This document shows, in pieces, positions 1-8,420 of a stretch of 64,000 nt of DNA (its first letter is position 1; each line of letters opens with the position of its first letter). The position numbers and the translations under genes are program-made. The stretch comes from DAISJM01 sp036821485. Lineage in GTDB: Bacteria; Verrucomicrobiota; Kiritimatiellia; CAIQIC01; JAGNIJ01. Under the pieces are notes generated by a model. That model made no database searches and was not told the DNA's origin. It saw nothing but the letters and a program-made list of their open reading frames with translations. The DNA lies in the NCBI GenBank assembly GCA_036821485.1, contig DAISJM010000001.1, positions 142,947 through 206,946 on the forward strand, given 5' to 3'.

Positions 1-1
1 G

Positions 2-1549
2 CCGGTGGGCGGGGTGGATACGCCGGAGCATCGGACCCTCGCGCGCGAAGCGGCGCGCGAGTGCATGACCCTGCTCAAGAACACGAACAACGTCCTGCCG
101 TTCGATGCGAAGAAGATCAAGAAGCTGGCGGTGATTGGTCCAAACGCGGATGCGGACAGCGTGGGCGGTGGGGGGAGTTCGCGTGTCACGCCGTTCTACT
201 TCGTGACGCCGCTTGATGGGCTTCGCGAACGGTGCGGGAAGAACATCGAAATCGTCTACGAGCGCGGTTGTTCGATGGCGAACGAGTTGGATGCCGTTCC
301 CGCGGGTGTGCTTTTCACATCGCGCACGCTGAAAGAGGCGGGGCTTCGCGCGGAGTATTTTGCGAACAAGGATTTGTCCGGTACACCCGCGTTCACGCGC
401 ATTGATCCGGCGGTCGATTTCAACTGGCCGGACGGGCCGGGCGAAGGGCTGGCGGCGGACGGCTTCTCCGTGCGCTGGACAGGCGTTCTTGTAGCGCCGA
501 TGACGGGCGATTTTGAATTGGGAACTTACAGCGATGACGGTTCGCGGTTGTTCATCAACGGCGCGATGCTGGTGGACAACTGGGGCAATCACGGGCCGCA
601 GACGCAGGCGTATCACATTCAGTTGAGGAAGGGCGAACTGGTCGACCTGAAGATGGAGTATTACCAGGCTGGCGGTGGTGCGACCGCGAAGCTTGGCTGG
701 ATGGGTGGGGACGGCGGGATTCAGAAGGCGGTTGCGGCGGCGGCGCAGAGCGATGCGGCGGTGGTGTGCGTCGGATTGTCGGCCGAGTGCGAAGGCGAAG
801 ACCGTGACCGGCCGGATATGAAACTGCCGGGCAAGCAGGCCGAGCTTATCGAAGCCGTGATGGCCGCGAATCCGCGAACGATCGTGGTGTTCATCGGTGG
901 GTCGCCCGTGGTGATGAATCCCTGGGTGGACCATGTTCCTGCCGTTGTCTGTGCGTGGTATCCGGGGCAAGAGTGCGGCCACGCGTTGGCGGACGTTCTG
1001 TTCGGCGATGTGAACCCCTCCGGGAAGATGCCGGTGACGTTTCCGAAGCAGTTGGAGGATAACCCGTCGGCTGAGAACTACCCGGGGAGCGATGGCGTGG
1101 AAGACTACGCGGAGGGGTTGCTGGTGGGCTACCGGTATTACGACACGAAGAACGTGGAGCCCCAGTTTCCGTTCGGGCACGGCCTGTCGTATACCGAATT
1201 CAAGTATGACCACCTGAAGGTAGATTCCGTTGGCCGGGTGGTGACCTTTGACGTCAAGAACACGGGTCGGCGGGCGGGGAAGGAAGTGGCCCAACTCTAC
1301 ATCGGCGATCCGAAGTGCAGCGTGGAGCGTCCGGTGAAAGAGCTGAAAGCCTTCCGGAAGATCGAACTGCTTCCCGGTCAGCAGCAGACGGTTCGCTTCC
1401 AACTGGACGAGCGTGCCCTGTCCTTCTACGACGTGGCGACGCACCGCTGGGTGGCGGAGCCCGGCGATTTTGATGTATCCATCGGAAGCTCCTCGCGTGA
1501 TATTCGCCTGAAGGGAACGCTCACGCTCTCCTCGTCGGCCAAGCCATGA
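2..1549 (+). CDS. Glycoside hydrolase family 3, C-terminal part (beta-glucosidase type), 5' truncated by window edge
   Basis: Hydrolyses beta-linked glucosides or xylosides, probably outside the cytoplasm. The window opens inside the gene, so the N-terminal (alpha/beta)8 barrel with the catalytic Asp is missing. What is seen is the GH3 C-terminal alpha/beta sandwich, starting with the family hallmark of a polar segment plus 'LLKNTNNVLPF' near residues 23-33. A PA14-type carbohydrate-binding insert follows at about 112-234 (AEYFANKDLSG, then YSDDGSRLFING). The segment ECEGEDRDR (261-269) is where GH3 enzymes usually carry the acid/base Glu. A fibronectin III-like domain closes the protein (about 425-500). 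The stop overlaps the start of the next gene (ATGA), so the two are probably one operon. Family is confident; exact substrate is not known. Confidence 0.93.
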   Translation, partial: PVGGVDTPEHRTLAREAARECMTLLKNTNNVLPFDAKKIKKLAVIGPNADADSVGGGGSSRVTPFYFVTPLDGLRERCGKNIEIVYERGCSMANELDAVPAGVLFTSRTLKEAGLRAEYFANKDLSGTPAFTRIDPAVDFNWPDGPGEGLAADGFSVRWTGVLVAPMTGDFELGTYSDDGSRLFINGAMLVDNWGNHGPQTQAYHIQLRKGELVDLKMEYYQAGGGATAKLGWMGGDGGIQKAVAAAAQSDAAVVCVGLSAECEGEDRDRPDMKLPGKQAELIEAVMAANPRTIVVFIGGSPVVMNPWVDHVPAVVCAWYPGQECGHALADVLFGDVNPSGKMPVTFPKQLEDNPSAENYPGSDGVEDYAEGLLVGYRYYDTKNVEPQFPFGHGLSYTEFKYDHLKVDSVGRVVTFDVKNTGRRAGKEVAQLYIGDPKCSVERPVKELKAFRKIELLPGQQQTVRFQLDERALSFYDVATHRWVAEPGDFDVSIGSSSRDIRLKGTLTLSSSAKP

Positions 1550-2397
1550 CGTCTCGACGAATACTATCGATCATTTGTCTTCTTCTCCTGGCGGTGTCGG
1601 CAGTGTCCGCGCAGTCGGTGAAGGTGGCGATGTGCCAGATCGTCTGTCTCGACGGGGATCGGGAGGGCAACTTCGTCCGCATCGAGCGTGCGGTCAGCGA
1701 GGCGGTTCGGGCCGGGGCCCACATCGCGTGCTTCCCGGAATCCTCGATTCTCGGCTGGGTTAATCCCGATGCCCACGCGCGGGCGTGTGCCATTCCCGGC
1801 GCGGACTCCGACCGGCTCTGCGACATGGCGCGGCGGCACAGGATTCATCTCTGCATCGGGTTGGACGAGAAGGATGGCACGAACCTGTATGATGCCGCGG
1901 TGCTGATTGATGATGCGGGGCAGATTCTGCTCAAGCATCGCAAGACGAACAACCTGCTGGACGTCAAAGATCTGATGGTGCCGCCGTACACATCGGGCAG
2001 CGACTTCGCCGTGGCCGATACCCGTTTCGGCAAGTTGGGGGTGATGATTTGCGCCGACACGTTCGATGACAACAATCTCCGCCGGATGGCGGCGTTGAAG
2101 CCGGCACTGGTGCTGGTGCCGTACGGCTGGGTGGCGGACGAGGCGATGTGGCCGAAGCACGGCGAAGCTTTGGGCGGAGTCGTGAAGCACGCGGCGGAGG
2201 TCATCGGTGCGCCGGTCGTCGGAACGGATCCGGTGGGTCAGGTGTCGCATGGCGCATGGGCGGGGAAGTACTACGGCGGCGCGAGTGTCGCCTATGACGA
2301 AAGCGGAAAACTGCTGGGCGTTGCGGCCGACCGCGACCGCGACGTGAAGATGCTCGACGTCCCGCTGGTGAGCGGTCGGGGGCAGGCCGACAAGTAG
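1546..2397 (+). CDS. Exported carbon-nitrogen hydrolase (nitrilase superfamily)
   Basis: Nitrilase-fold amidase cleaving a carbon-nitrogen bond of an unknown substrate. Residues 1-22 form a classic signal peptide (basic start, hydrophobic run, cut near ASAQ-like VSAQS), so it should act in the periplasm or outside, which is less common for this family. The catalytic triad is visible: Glu65 in CFPES, Lys130 or Lys133 in LLKHRK, and Cys169 in VMICADTF. Its length of 283 residues is normal for the family. The ATG overlaps the stop of the GH3 gene, implying translational coupling and possibly a joint role in breaking down an amide-bearing glycan or glycoconjugate (inference). Confidence 0.88.
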   Translation: MTSRRILSIICLLLLAVSAVSAQSVKVAMCQIVCLDGDREGNFVRIERAVSEAVRAGAHIACFPESSILGWVNPDAHARACAIPGADSDRLCDMARRHRIHLCIGLDEKDGTNLYDAAVLIDDAGQILLKHRKTNNLLDVKDLMVPPYTSGSDFAVADTRFGKLGVMICADTFDDNNLRRMAALKPALVLVPYGWVADEAMWPKHGEALGGVVKHAAEVIGAPVVGTDPVGQVSHGAWAGKYYGGASVAYDESGKLLGVAADRDRDVKMLDVPLVSGRGQADK

Positions 2398-2537
2398 CCA
2401 ATACGAAAAAGCGGCTTCTGAACAGACTCCGCGGCGCGAGGCTAGGGTCAGGCCTTGCATCTTGCAATTGCGGGAGTGAAGGCGTCTGGAGCCGGACTGA
2501 CCTGTTTCTTCAGCGCGTCATGACAGCGACCTTCCCT

Positions 2538-2587
2538 TTTTCCAATCCTTGGAAAAACCCGTTCGGAATTTTCCAACCCTTGGAAAA
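2538..2587. repeat. Phased palindrome cluster A (2 copies of TTTTCCAA-N3-TTGGAAAA)
   Basis: Copies at 2538-2556 (centre TCC) and 2569-2587 (centre CCC), start to start 31 bp. The first is symmetrical over 21 bp (2537-2557). A decayed half-site TTTTCCGG follows at 2601, one base off the 31-bp register. It lies between converging genes, not in an obvious promoter. Confidence 0.9.
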
Positions 2588-2932
2588 AGACGTTGGAAGA
2601 TTTTCCGGCGGGGGCTGCCGCCGGACGCAGGAACCGCTGCTACAACTCCACCTCCTCAATTCGCGCGTGCCCTGCGAAGCGCCGCGCGAAGAAGGGTCCA
2701 TTCGTGTTAATTCGTGGTCGACTTCCTGCAGCGTCGTTCCGTTGTCATCTGGTTCTGGGGTCAGACCTGTACGGTGTGCTGCCCAAATCCGAGGACGAGA
2801 TTCTTCTGCCGCAGGAGCGGCATCAGAATGACAGCTTTCGGCGCGTTTCGTTGCTATCGCTCCGCCTCCGATCCGCGGTATCAGCGACATCCGCGGTTAA
2901 ATGTCAGAAGCGGACATATTTGGATCGGAGTC

Positions 2933-3003
2933 TAACCACTAATTTCCACTAAGCTGCACTAAGGGGGCGGAGTTAGTGTGACTTTAGTGACCCTTAGTGG
3001 TTA
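2933..3003. repeat. CACTAA/TTAGTG decamer array forming an inverted repeat
   Basis: CACTAA occurs at 2937, 2947 and 2957 (exact 10-bp period), and its inverse TTAGTG at 2973, 2984 and 2994. The outer ends TAACCACTAA (2933-2942) and TTAGTGGTTA (2994-3003) are perfect inverted arms. Related half arrays are at 2701-2716 and 10276-10301. Confidence 0.85.
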
Positions 3004-3103
3004 AGAATCTTCGGCCCTTTCGGCCTTCGACGAGCAAAGGCCCTACAGGGAACTGAAGCAGGAGGTCGCGAGGGCCCACTGGTTACCGATCACTGACTAC
3101 CGG

Positions 3104-3628
3104 TCACTTCAGCTCTTCGGCCTTCGGCCCTTTTCGGAACACATTGCGGAAGAAGAGTGCGGTGTCCACGCCGACCACCTTGGGTGCGCCGCGCTGGAGG
3201 GCACGATCCTTTTCGATCTCCGCTTTCAGGAAGTCCTGCACGAGGATCTTGATGGCGCTGATGAAGCCGACGCACAGGGTCCACTGATCCGCGGCGATCA
3301 TCTTGAGCGTCAGCATATCGTCCGCGATGGATTCCGGGGTGTCGTTCTTCGCGTGGCCGTGCGGGTAGAATTCGGTGGCCAGCCAGCCGGCGACGTTGAA
3401 AGCGTGGTCGAGTGTGCCGCGCTCAATACCCAGCTTCGGCAGCGCCTGCTGCGCGATGCGTTCGTGGTCGGATACGCTCGTGCTGAGGAGTTCGCGAACG
3501 GCGAGCATGAACGCGGGCAGCTTGGCCGAGCCGAGGCTCAGCATGGCGGCCAGGTCCCCTTTGACGGCATCCAGCTTCAAGGAATCCTCCTTGAACGCTT
3601 CGATATTCTTGAACAATTTCGATTTCAT
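3104..3628 (-). CDS. Hypothetical cytoplasmic protein, 174 aa
   Basis: I do not recognise a family. The protein has no signal peptide or membrane segment. It looks mostly helical, with an amphipathic N-terminus (MKSKLFKNIEAFKEDSLKLDAVKGDLAAML). A central histidine-containing stretch (ATEFYPHGHAKNDTPESIADDML) and a basic C-terminal end (FRNVFRKGPKAEELK) are the only notable points. The start is supported by GGGAGTGAG just upstream of the ATG on the minus strand. The upstream 45 bp are AT-rich and contain overlapping copies of ACTAGTA/TACTAGT, a possible operator. It stands alone between repeat-rich gaps. Confidence 0.7.
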   Translation of the reverse strand: MKSKLFKNIEAFKEDSLKLDAVKGDLAAMLSLGSAKLPAFMLAVRELLSTSVSDHERIAQQALPKLGIERGTLDHAFNVAGWLATEFYPHGHAKNDTPESIADDMLTLKMIAADQWTLCVGFISAIKILVQDFLKAEIEKDRALQRGAPKVVGVDTALFFRNVFRKGPKAEELK

Positions 3629-3644
3629 AACTCACTCCCGCTAC

Positions 3645-3681
3645 GAATTAATAACACTAGTAGTATACTAGTATGCATAGT
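3645..3681 (-). promoter_or_regulatory. AT-rich palindromic region upstream of the 174-aa gene
   Basis: The sequence around 3650-3672 contains ACTAGTA, GTATACTAGT and ATGCATAG in close succession, so TACTAG/CTAGTA half-sites face each other. In an otherwise GC-rich window this looks like a promoter with an operator. No clear -35/-10 pair can be fixed. Confidence 0.4.
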
Positions 3682-3851
3682 ATTTGCAAGTTGCTTGTCT
3701 TACTGTGGTTAAACAAGCCACATATGGTGCGCAAGTGGCTGTGGCGAGGGGAGTTAGGGATGGTCCCGAGCTCCGCGTCTACGCGGAAGCAGACGGCGAC
3801 GCTTAAGCGCCGCCAAGGCTTCCGGCTGAAGCCGGGACTCTGGCTGGATTC

Positions 3852-5279
3852 CTACAGTCCCGTCTCGAATCGGAGCGTCTCGCCCTTCTTGATTTCCACT
3901 CCCTCGCCGGCGGGCAGGGGTTCGTCCATGCCTTTGACCGTTACCATGACGTCATAGGTGCCGGGCGGGACGATGAACTGGCGCCATAGCGGTTCCTGGT
4001 TGTCGAATCCGCGGCGCACAGAGAGCAGCGGCGTGGTGTTGCCGGAAGGAATCAGGTCCCACCCCTGCACGCTGGTCTCGGCTGGTTTGACCAGCACGAT
4101 GCCGGAGTCCAGCGTGACATAGGCCTCCTTGCCCGCAGCCACGTCGATCTTCCCGGCCACCTTGGTGGGCGAGGGGCTGCGGTAGTAGAGGAACGAGACA
4201 TCATAGGTGCCGGCCGGAAGGGCCTTGGGTTTGAAGAGGTAGTAGTCGTTGCCGTTCGGTTCGACCTTCAGCACCTCGCGTCCGGTGGCGCTCTCGGAGA
4301 TGATGATGGCGCTGACACTCAGGTCGTTCAACTCCTCTGCCATGTTGAAGACGAGATCGCCGAGAAGGACTTCGGCGACTTCGCCCTTTGCGACGGTGAA
4401 ATCGGTGAGCGCGACTTCTGTCGGGGGCCTGTAGTTCGGGTTGGCGAAGAGAAGCGTGAGCGAATAGTCGCCGGACATCAGCGGATGCGTCGAGTCTGCG
4501 CCGGGCAGTTCGGCTTCCTTCACCACCTTGCCGTCGGACTTGCGGGTGATGCGGAATCCGGACAGGCTCTTCAGCGCGCTTTCCGGCATGGCGATGCGCA
4601 GTTTGCCGAGACCGGAGACCTTCTGCACGGTGGAGCTCTTCGCCTTCTCGACCTTCTGCTCGATTTCCTTGCGAACGGTTTCGAATGCCGCGAGCAGGGC
4701 CGCCGGGTCGGCGGCATCGAAGTACTGCCCGCCGCCGGCTTCGGCGATGCAGGAGAGCTGGACCTTGTCCTCATCCGTCACGTCGAAGCCGACCACGTGC
4801 ATGATGAAGTTGACGCCGGCGGTCTTCAGTGCCTTGACGGTGGCGCATGGATCGCCGCCGCACGTCTCCTTGCCGTCGCTCACGAGCACGATGGTGGTCT
4901 CGGCAGTGCGCCCTTTGAGCAGGTCCGCGACCTGGGTGACGGCGGCGGCAATGGGGGTCATGCCGGTGGGTTGGATGGCCTTCACGCGCGCGAGGAGTCC
5001 GTCGCGGTCTGCGCTGCCGGGGGGTATAAGCACTTCGATATCGGTGCAATCCTTGGCGCGGCGGTGGCCGTAGGCGGCGAGACCGATGCGAACTTCCGGG
5101 GGAACTTCGGGGACGACCTTTTCCATGACGGACTTGGCCGCATCCATCTTGGTCTGAGCTCCCGCCGGGCCCTGCATGCTGCCGGACCCGTCGAGTATGA
5201 ATACGGCCTCCGGGAAGCCCGCCGCCTGAACGCATGTGGGAATAAGAATGGATATGATCAGCTTGTGCAGGGTCCTCAT
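3852..5279 (-). CDS. Exported von Willebrand factor A domain protein
   Basis: The start is set at 5279 because a strong GAGGAGGA ribosome site lies just upstream and a signal peptide follows (residues 1-20, MRTLHKLIIS...CVQAA). The vWA domain begins at once. The metal-ion-dependent adhesion site is seen as DGSGSM (Asp30, Ser32, Ser34), a Thr in GMTPIAAAV, and the Asp of VSDGKETCGG. The second half (about 225-475) consists of beta-rich repeats with phrases such as 'AGTYDVSFLYYRSPSP' and 'PPGTYDVMVTVKG', similar to Ig-like or PEGA-type domains. It probably binds protein ligands in the envelope. It is divergent from the MFS gene with about 105 bp between starts. Partners are unknown. Confidence 0.88.
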   Translation of the reverse strand: MRTLHKLIISILIPTCVQAAGFPEAVFILDGSGSMQGPAGAQTKMDAAKSVMEKVVPEVPPEVRIGLAAYGHRRAKDCTDIEVLIPPGSADRDGLLARVKAIQPTGMTPIAAAVTQVADLLKGRTAETTIVLVSDGKETCGGDPCATVKALKTAGVNFIMHVVGFDVTDEDKVQLSCIAEAGGGQYFDAADPAALLAAFETVRKEIEQKVEKAKSSTVQKVSGLGKLRIAMPESALKSLSGFRITRKSDGKVVKEAELPGADSTHPLMSGDYSLTLLFANPNYRPPTEVALTDFTVAKGEVAEVLLGDLVFNMAEELNDLSVSAIIISESATGREVLKVEPNGNDYYLFKPKALPAGTYDVSFLYYRSPSPTKVAGKIDVAAGKEAYVTLDSGIVLVKPAETSVQGWDLIPSGNTTPLLSVRRGFDNQEPLWRQFIVPPGTYDVMVTVKGMDEPLPAGEGVEIKKGETLRFETGL

Positions 5280-5383
5280 CTCGTCCGTCCTCCTCCCATG
5301 TCCAATACGCAGCGGACGCGGATGCGTTAAGGGTTGCGAACCGATGAGCGCGCAGGCCCCAAACATCGGCGGCCGGTTCTGGT

Positions 5384-6559
5384 ATGGTATCCGCCATGAA
5401 AGATCGGCGGATGGGGCTGGTGTTGCTGCTGGCGTTTGTCGCGTTCGTGAGTCTTGGACTTCCGGACAGCGTACTGGGCGTCGCGTGGCCGTCCATCCGG
5501 CGGACCTTCGGGCTGCCGCTCGATGCGCTCGGGCCATACCTTCTTGCGGGGGTCATTGGCTACTTTCTCTCCAGCTTCAACAGCGGCCGCATTGTTGCGC
5601 GATGGGGCGTCGGTCTTGTGCTGGCGGCGAGCAGCCTGCTCACCGCGCTGAGCCTGTTGGGATATGCGCTTTCCCCGGCGTGGATGGTCATCATCTGCCT
5701 TTCTTTTGTCGGCGGGCTTGGGGCGGGCGCGATCGATTCCGGGATCAACACCTTCGCGGCGGTACGCTTTACGCCGCGGCACATGAACTGGCTCCACGCG
5801 TGCTGGGGTATCGGTGCGGCGATGGGGCCGGCGATCATGACCGGCGTGCTGAAGATCGGCGCATCGTGGCGGTGGGGCTATGTGGCGGTCATGGGGATCC
5901 TGCTGCTGCTGACCATCGGATTCTTCGCGACGATTCGCCTGTGGACGATCGACAGCGCGCACGAGCAGAAGGCCGAACCCCACGCCCGGCGGCGAGATAC
6001 GCTCGCGATTCCATCGACATGGCTGAGCATGGGCATCTTCTACGTCTACTGCGGCATCGAAGCATCGACGGGCCAGTGGAGTTACAGTCTGCTTGTGGAA
6101 TCGCGCGACATCGCCCCGGTGACCGCCGGGTTGTGTGTGAGTCTCTACTGGGGCTCACTGACCGCCGGGCGATTCCTGATCGGCGCGATCGCGAATCATG
6201 TGCCGCCGGTGCGCCTGCTTCGCGTCTGCATGCTGGGCGCGGCAGCCGGGGTGATGGTGCTGGGCTTGCGCGTGGGGCATGGACTGGAGGCCGTGGGTCT
6301 GGGACTGACCGGGTTCTCGCTGGCGGTGATTTTCCCCACGATGATTACGCAGACGCCGGGCCGTTTTGCGTCGACGCACGTGGCTAACGTGGTTGGGTTT
6401 CAGGTCGCGGCTGCCAGTGTCGGGATCGCTACGATCCCGTGGCTGTTCGGCATTATCGCGCGCCGCGCAGGGCTGGAGGTCCTGCCGTGGCTGCTGCTGG
6501 GGGCGACCGTGATCATGATCATTCTTCACGAGGCCGTGGTGCGGCGCGGGAAGGCTTGA
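5384..6559 (+). CDS. Major facilitator superfamily transporter
   Basis: An integral membrane carrier of about 391 residues with roughly twelve hydrophobic segments, the usual MFS size. The first helix (LVLLLAFVAFVSLGLPDSVLGVAWP) carries the 'G-x-x-D-x-x-x-G' type pattern seen in sugar/fucose-like and uncharacterised MFS branches. An acidic site inside the membrane (GAGAIDSGIN) and a second-half helix, FSLAVIFPTMITQTPGRF, are typical. The ATG at 5384 or at 5396 could start it; neither has a clear Shine-Dalgarno. Substrate cannot be named from sequence. The stop at 6559 is followed by a perfect 14-bp hairpin. Confidence 0.88.
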   Translation: MVSAMKDRRMGLVLLLAFVAFVSLGLPDSVLGVAWPSIRRTFGLPLDALGPYLLAGVIGYFLSSFNSGRIVARWGVGLVLAASSLLTALSLLGYALSPAWMVIICLSFVGGLGAGAIDSGINTFAAVRFTPRHMNWLHACWGIGAAMGPAIMTGVLKIGASWRWGYVAVMGILLLLTIGFFATIRLWTIDSAHEQKAEPHARRRDTLAIPSTWLSMGIFYVYCGIEASTGQWSYSLLVESRDIAPVTAGLCVSLYWGSLTAGRFLIGAIANHVPPVRLLRVCMLGAAAGVMVLGLRVGHGLEAVGLGLTGFSLAVIFPTMITQTPGRFASTHVANVVGFQVAAASVGIATIPWLFGIIARRAGLEVLPWLLLGATVIMIILHEAVVRRGKA

Positions 6560-6583
6560 ATTGCGGAATGATTTGTCCTAACC

Positions 6584-6615
6584 CGGACATTGCACGAGAA
6601 TTCGTGCAATGTCCG
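6584..6615. terminator. Perfect 14-bp hairpin after the MFS gene
   Basis: Arms CGGACATTGCACGA and TCGTGCAATGTCCG enclose the loop GAAT. No T-run follows, so it may be an RNA-stabilising or Rho-dependent end, or part of the structured leader downstream, rather than an intrinsic terminator. Confidence 0.55.
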
Positions 6616-6624
6616 CCCTGCGGG

Positions 6625-6781
6625 CTTCGACGCGCCGCGCCAGAGCGCGGATTGCTCAGGATAGGCCTTTCGGCGCGTCGAAGGATTAGCCTTGAGCAAG
6701 CTGCGGAGCAGCGCGCCGAAACCTTGGCCGCAGAAGTTTCTGCGGCCAAGGCGCTTATTGCATGAGCGATTCCTCGCTCAT
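6625..6781. repeat. Nested inverted repeats (competing stems)
   Basis: Four further stems lie in 160 bp: CTTCGACGCGCC (6625) with GGCGCGTCGAAG (6672); TTTCGGCGCG (6668) with CGCGCCGAAA (6712); a 14-bp perfect stem 6722-6735/6738-6751 with loop GT; and ATGAGCGA (6762) with TCGCTCAT (6774). The first two share bases 6672-6677 and so cannot form together. Confidence 0.75.
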
Positions 6782-6786
6782 ATAAT
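6758..6786 (+). promoter_or_regulatory. Sigma-70-type promoter for the coiled-coil protein gene
   Basis: A consensus -10 TATAAT at 6781-6786 lies 17 bp from TTGCAT at 6758-6763, a weak -35. The short hairpin ATGAGCGA/TCGCTCAT fills the spacer, so it could be an operator. Expected transcription start is near 6793, giving a leader of about 35 nt before the AAGGAG at 6815. Confidence 0.6.
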
Positions 6787-6826
6787 AAACGGGCTAAAGC
6801 GGGAGCAACCTACCAAGGAGCAAGAC

Positions 6827-8323
6827 ATGAGAAAGACCGCCTTCGTGTTGATCGTCATCTCGTTGTGTTTCGCCGGTGTAGGGGCCGCGTGGGCTCAGGA
6901 TGCGGGTGCGCTGGTCCAGCACGCCAACACATGTCTGCGTGACGCGCAGAACCACTTCTTTGGAGGGCGGATGTCTCAAGCTGAGGCAAGCCTCGCCGGG
7001 GCGGAGGCCTCTGTGACGGCGCTCAAGGGCGTGGATTCCGCCAACGTCCAAATCGCCTCGCTGGAACAGAAGTGCGCGAAGATGCGGAAGGATATCGATG
7101 CTCGGAAGCCGAAGGCCGCGACTTCTCCGGCCGCCCCGGCCGCGACTACCGCCGCGCCGGCAGGCGACAAGCTACCGTCCGGCGCGCAGTTCCGTCTCAA
7201 GGAAGCAGGTCGCAGTCTGGACAAGGTGGATCGTATCTTGAGCGGCGTCTCGTCGGCCGACTACAAGGTCGAGGCCGCGCGCGCCGCCGTGCAGGAGGCG
7301 AAGGACAAGTTGGCCGAGATCACGTCCATGTTTGGCGCACAGGCGAGCCCCGATGCGCCGGAGATGAAGGCGGTCAGCGATCGCATCGCGGCGGCCGAGA
7401 AGCAGATCAACGGCGTTCAGGCTGGCGCGGCGCAGGCAGCCGTTCAGCAGGACAAGGTCAAGGCTGTGGCGGAGGAGTGGCTGAACAAGATGAAGCCCTA
7501 CGTGATGGGGCAGGGCAACAGCGAGCACAACCCGGACAAGTACCTTGTGCCGGGCAGCACGAGCGATCTCAAGGAACTGGTGCGCCGCCAGGCGTTATGG
7601 CGTGAGGCCACAGCGTTGCTGGCGGAATATGAGAAGGCCGGGTTGAGCAACGTGTCCGATGAACTGGCGGAAGCCGAGCGGCAGCTTCGCTACGCGGTGA
7701 AGTCGTTCGATGAATCCTATAAGAGTCACATCGAGCGGGCCGTGCAGGATGCCGAACGGCGCGCGGGGGAGATCGATACATTCCTGAAGCGGCAGGAGGC
7801 GGCGGCCGGTCAGGCCATTCTGCTGGAGAAGGACCAGCTCGGCGAGTTGCAGAAGAAGATCGACGAGGCAGGCGGGTTGGCCGGGATCGCCGATGCGCGC
7901 GTGAGCGCGTTACGTTCCATGTTCTCCGGATTGCAGAAGCGGGATGCTGCGCTCCGGCAGGCCCGCGTGGAGCAGACGCGTATGACCGCGGACCGCTACA
8001 CCAGCGAGGACCTCGCACAGTTGAAGCAGCGCGCAGAGGCCATCACGCGGGAGTCGCTTGCGAACGCGAACATTCTCCGCACGACCATCACCAGCGCCGG
8101 TTGGAAGGAAGAGAGCGTGATTGAGCCGACGGATACGACGCACACGGCCCTTCGTTTCCGCACGACGCGGAGCGTGACGGCGCAGGTGGCGGCGAAGCAG
8201 GGCGACAAGGTTCAGCTCCACACGCTCGATCTCAGCAAGGATCTGCAGGCCGGCGGAGCATGGGGTCCGGTGTATGGGCACATCATGTTCTCCGATCCCA
8301 TGCTGGAGAAGAACGTAAAGTAG
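6827..8323 (+). CDS. Exported coiled-coil protein of unknown function, 498 aa
   Basis: The start at 6827 is chosen for the AAGGAG at 6815-6820 and the signal peptide that follows (MRKTAFVLIVISLCFAGVGAAWAQ). The mature protein begins with a helical segment containing the paired Cys of HANTCLRD and EQKCAKMRK. An Ala/Pro/Thr-rich linker follows (about 93-110). Long heptad-like helices then run to about residue 425, rich in Glu, Lys, Ala and Gln. The last 70 residues turn beta-like (TALRFRTTRSVTAQVAAKQGDKVQLHTLDLS). I do not recognise a family. It is likely a periplasmic structural or scaffold protein. It has its own promoter behind a structured leader. Confidence 0.85.
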   Translation: MRKTAFVLIVISLCFAGVGAAWAQDAGALVQHANTCLRDAQNHFFGGRMSQAEASLAGAEASVTALKGVDSANVQIASLEQKCAKMRKDIDARKPKAATSPAAPAATTAAPAGDKLPSGAQFRLKEAGRSLDKVDRILSGVSSADYKVEAARAAVQEAKDKLAEITSMFGAQASPDAPEMKAVSDRIAAAEKQINGVQAGAAQAAVQQDKVKAVAEEWLNKMKPYVMGQGNSEHNPDKYLVPGSTSDLKELVRRQALWREATALLAEYEKAGLSNVSDELAEAERQLRYAVKSFDESYKSHIERAVQDAERRAGEIDTFLKRQEAAAGQAILLEKDQLGELQKKIDEAGGLAGIADARVSALRSMFSGLQKRDAALRQARVEQTRMTADRYTSEDLAQLKQRAEAITRESLANANILRTTITSAGWKEESVIEPTDTTHTALRFRTTRSVTAQVAAKQGDKVQLHTLDLSKDLQAGGAWGPVYGHIMFSDPMLEKNVK

Positions 8324-8420
8324 TTTTCCGCATGGTTCGGCCGAGAATCGCACGGCAAGGCCTTGATTAACCCCCTGCCTCGGGCCTATCTTGTGCTTGT
8401 ACGATGCGGGAGCAACAAAG

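Larger units (their letters stand above)
2398..3103. other. Repeat-rich intergenic region without a convincing gene
   Basis: About 700 bp between two converging genes. It holds two 31-bp-phased TTTTCCAA palindromes (2538-2587), a decamer pair TTCGTG at 2701 and 2711, a segment around 2791-2834 whose reverse strand reads GTCATTCTGA...AGAAGAATCTC as in widespread bacterial repeats, and the CACTAA/TTAGTG decamer array at 2933-3003. Several open frames cross it, but their predicted peptides (for example FSNPWK and FQPLEK) are translations of the palindromes. It looks like a sink where several dispersed repeat families have accumulated. Confidence 0.7.

Noticed and set aside
2510..2952. Several overlapping open frames of 73-126 codons on both strands
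   Set aside because: Their peptides are read-through of the TTTTCCAA palindromes and other repeats (FSNPWK, FQPLEK, SDAAPAAEESR). They have no ribosome sites and no protein-like composition.
3673..3957. 94-codon plus-strand frame
   Set aside because: It starts in an AT-rich promoter-like region, runs into the antisense of the vWA gene, and its composition is unlike a protein. No ribosome site.
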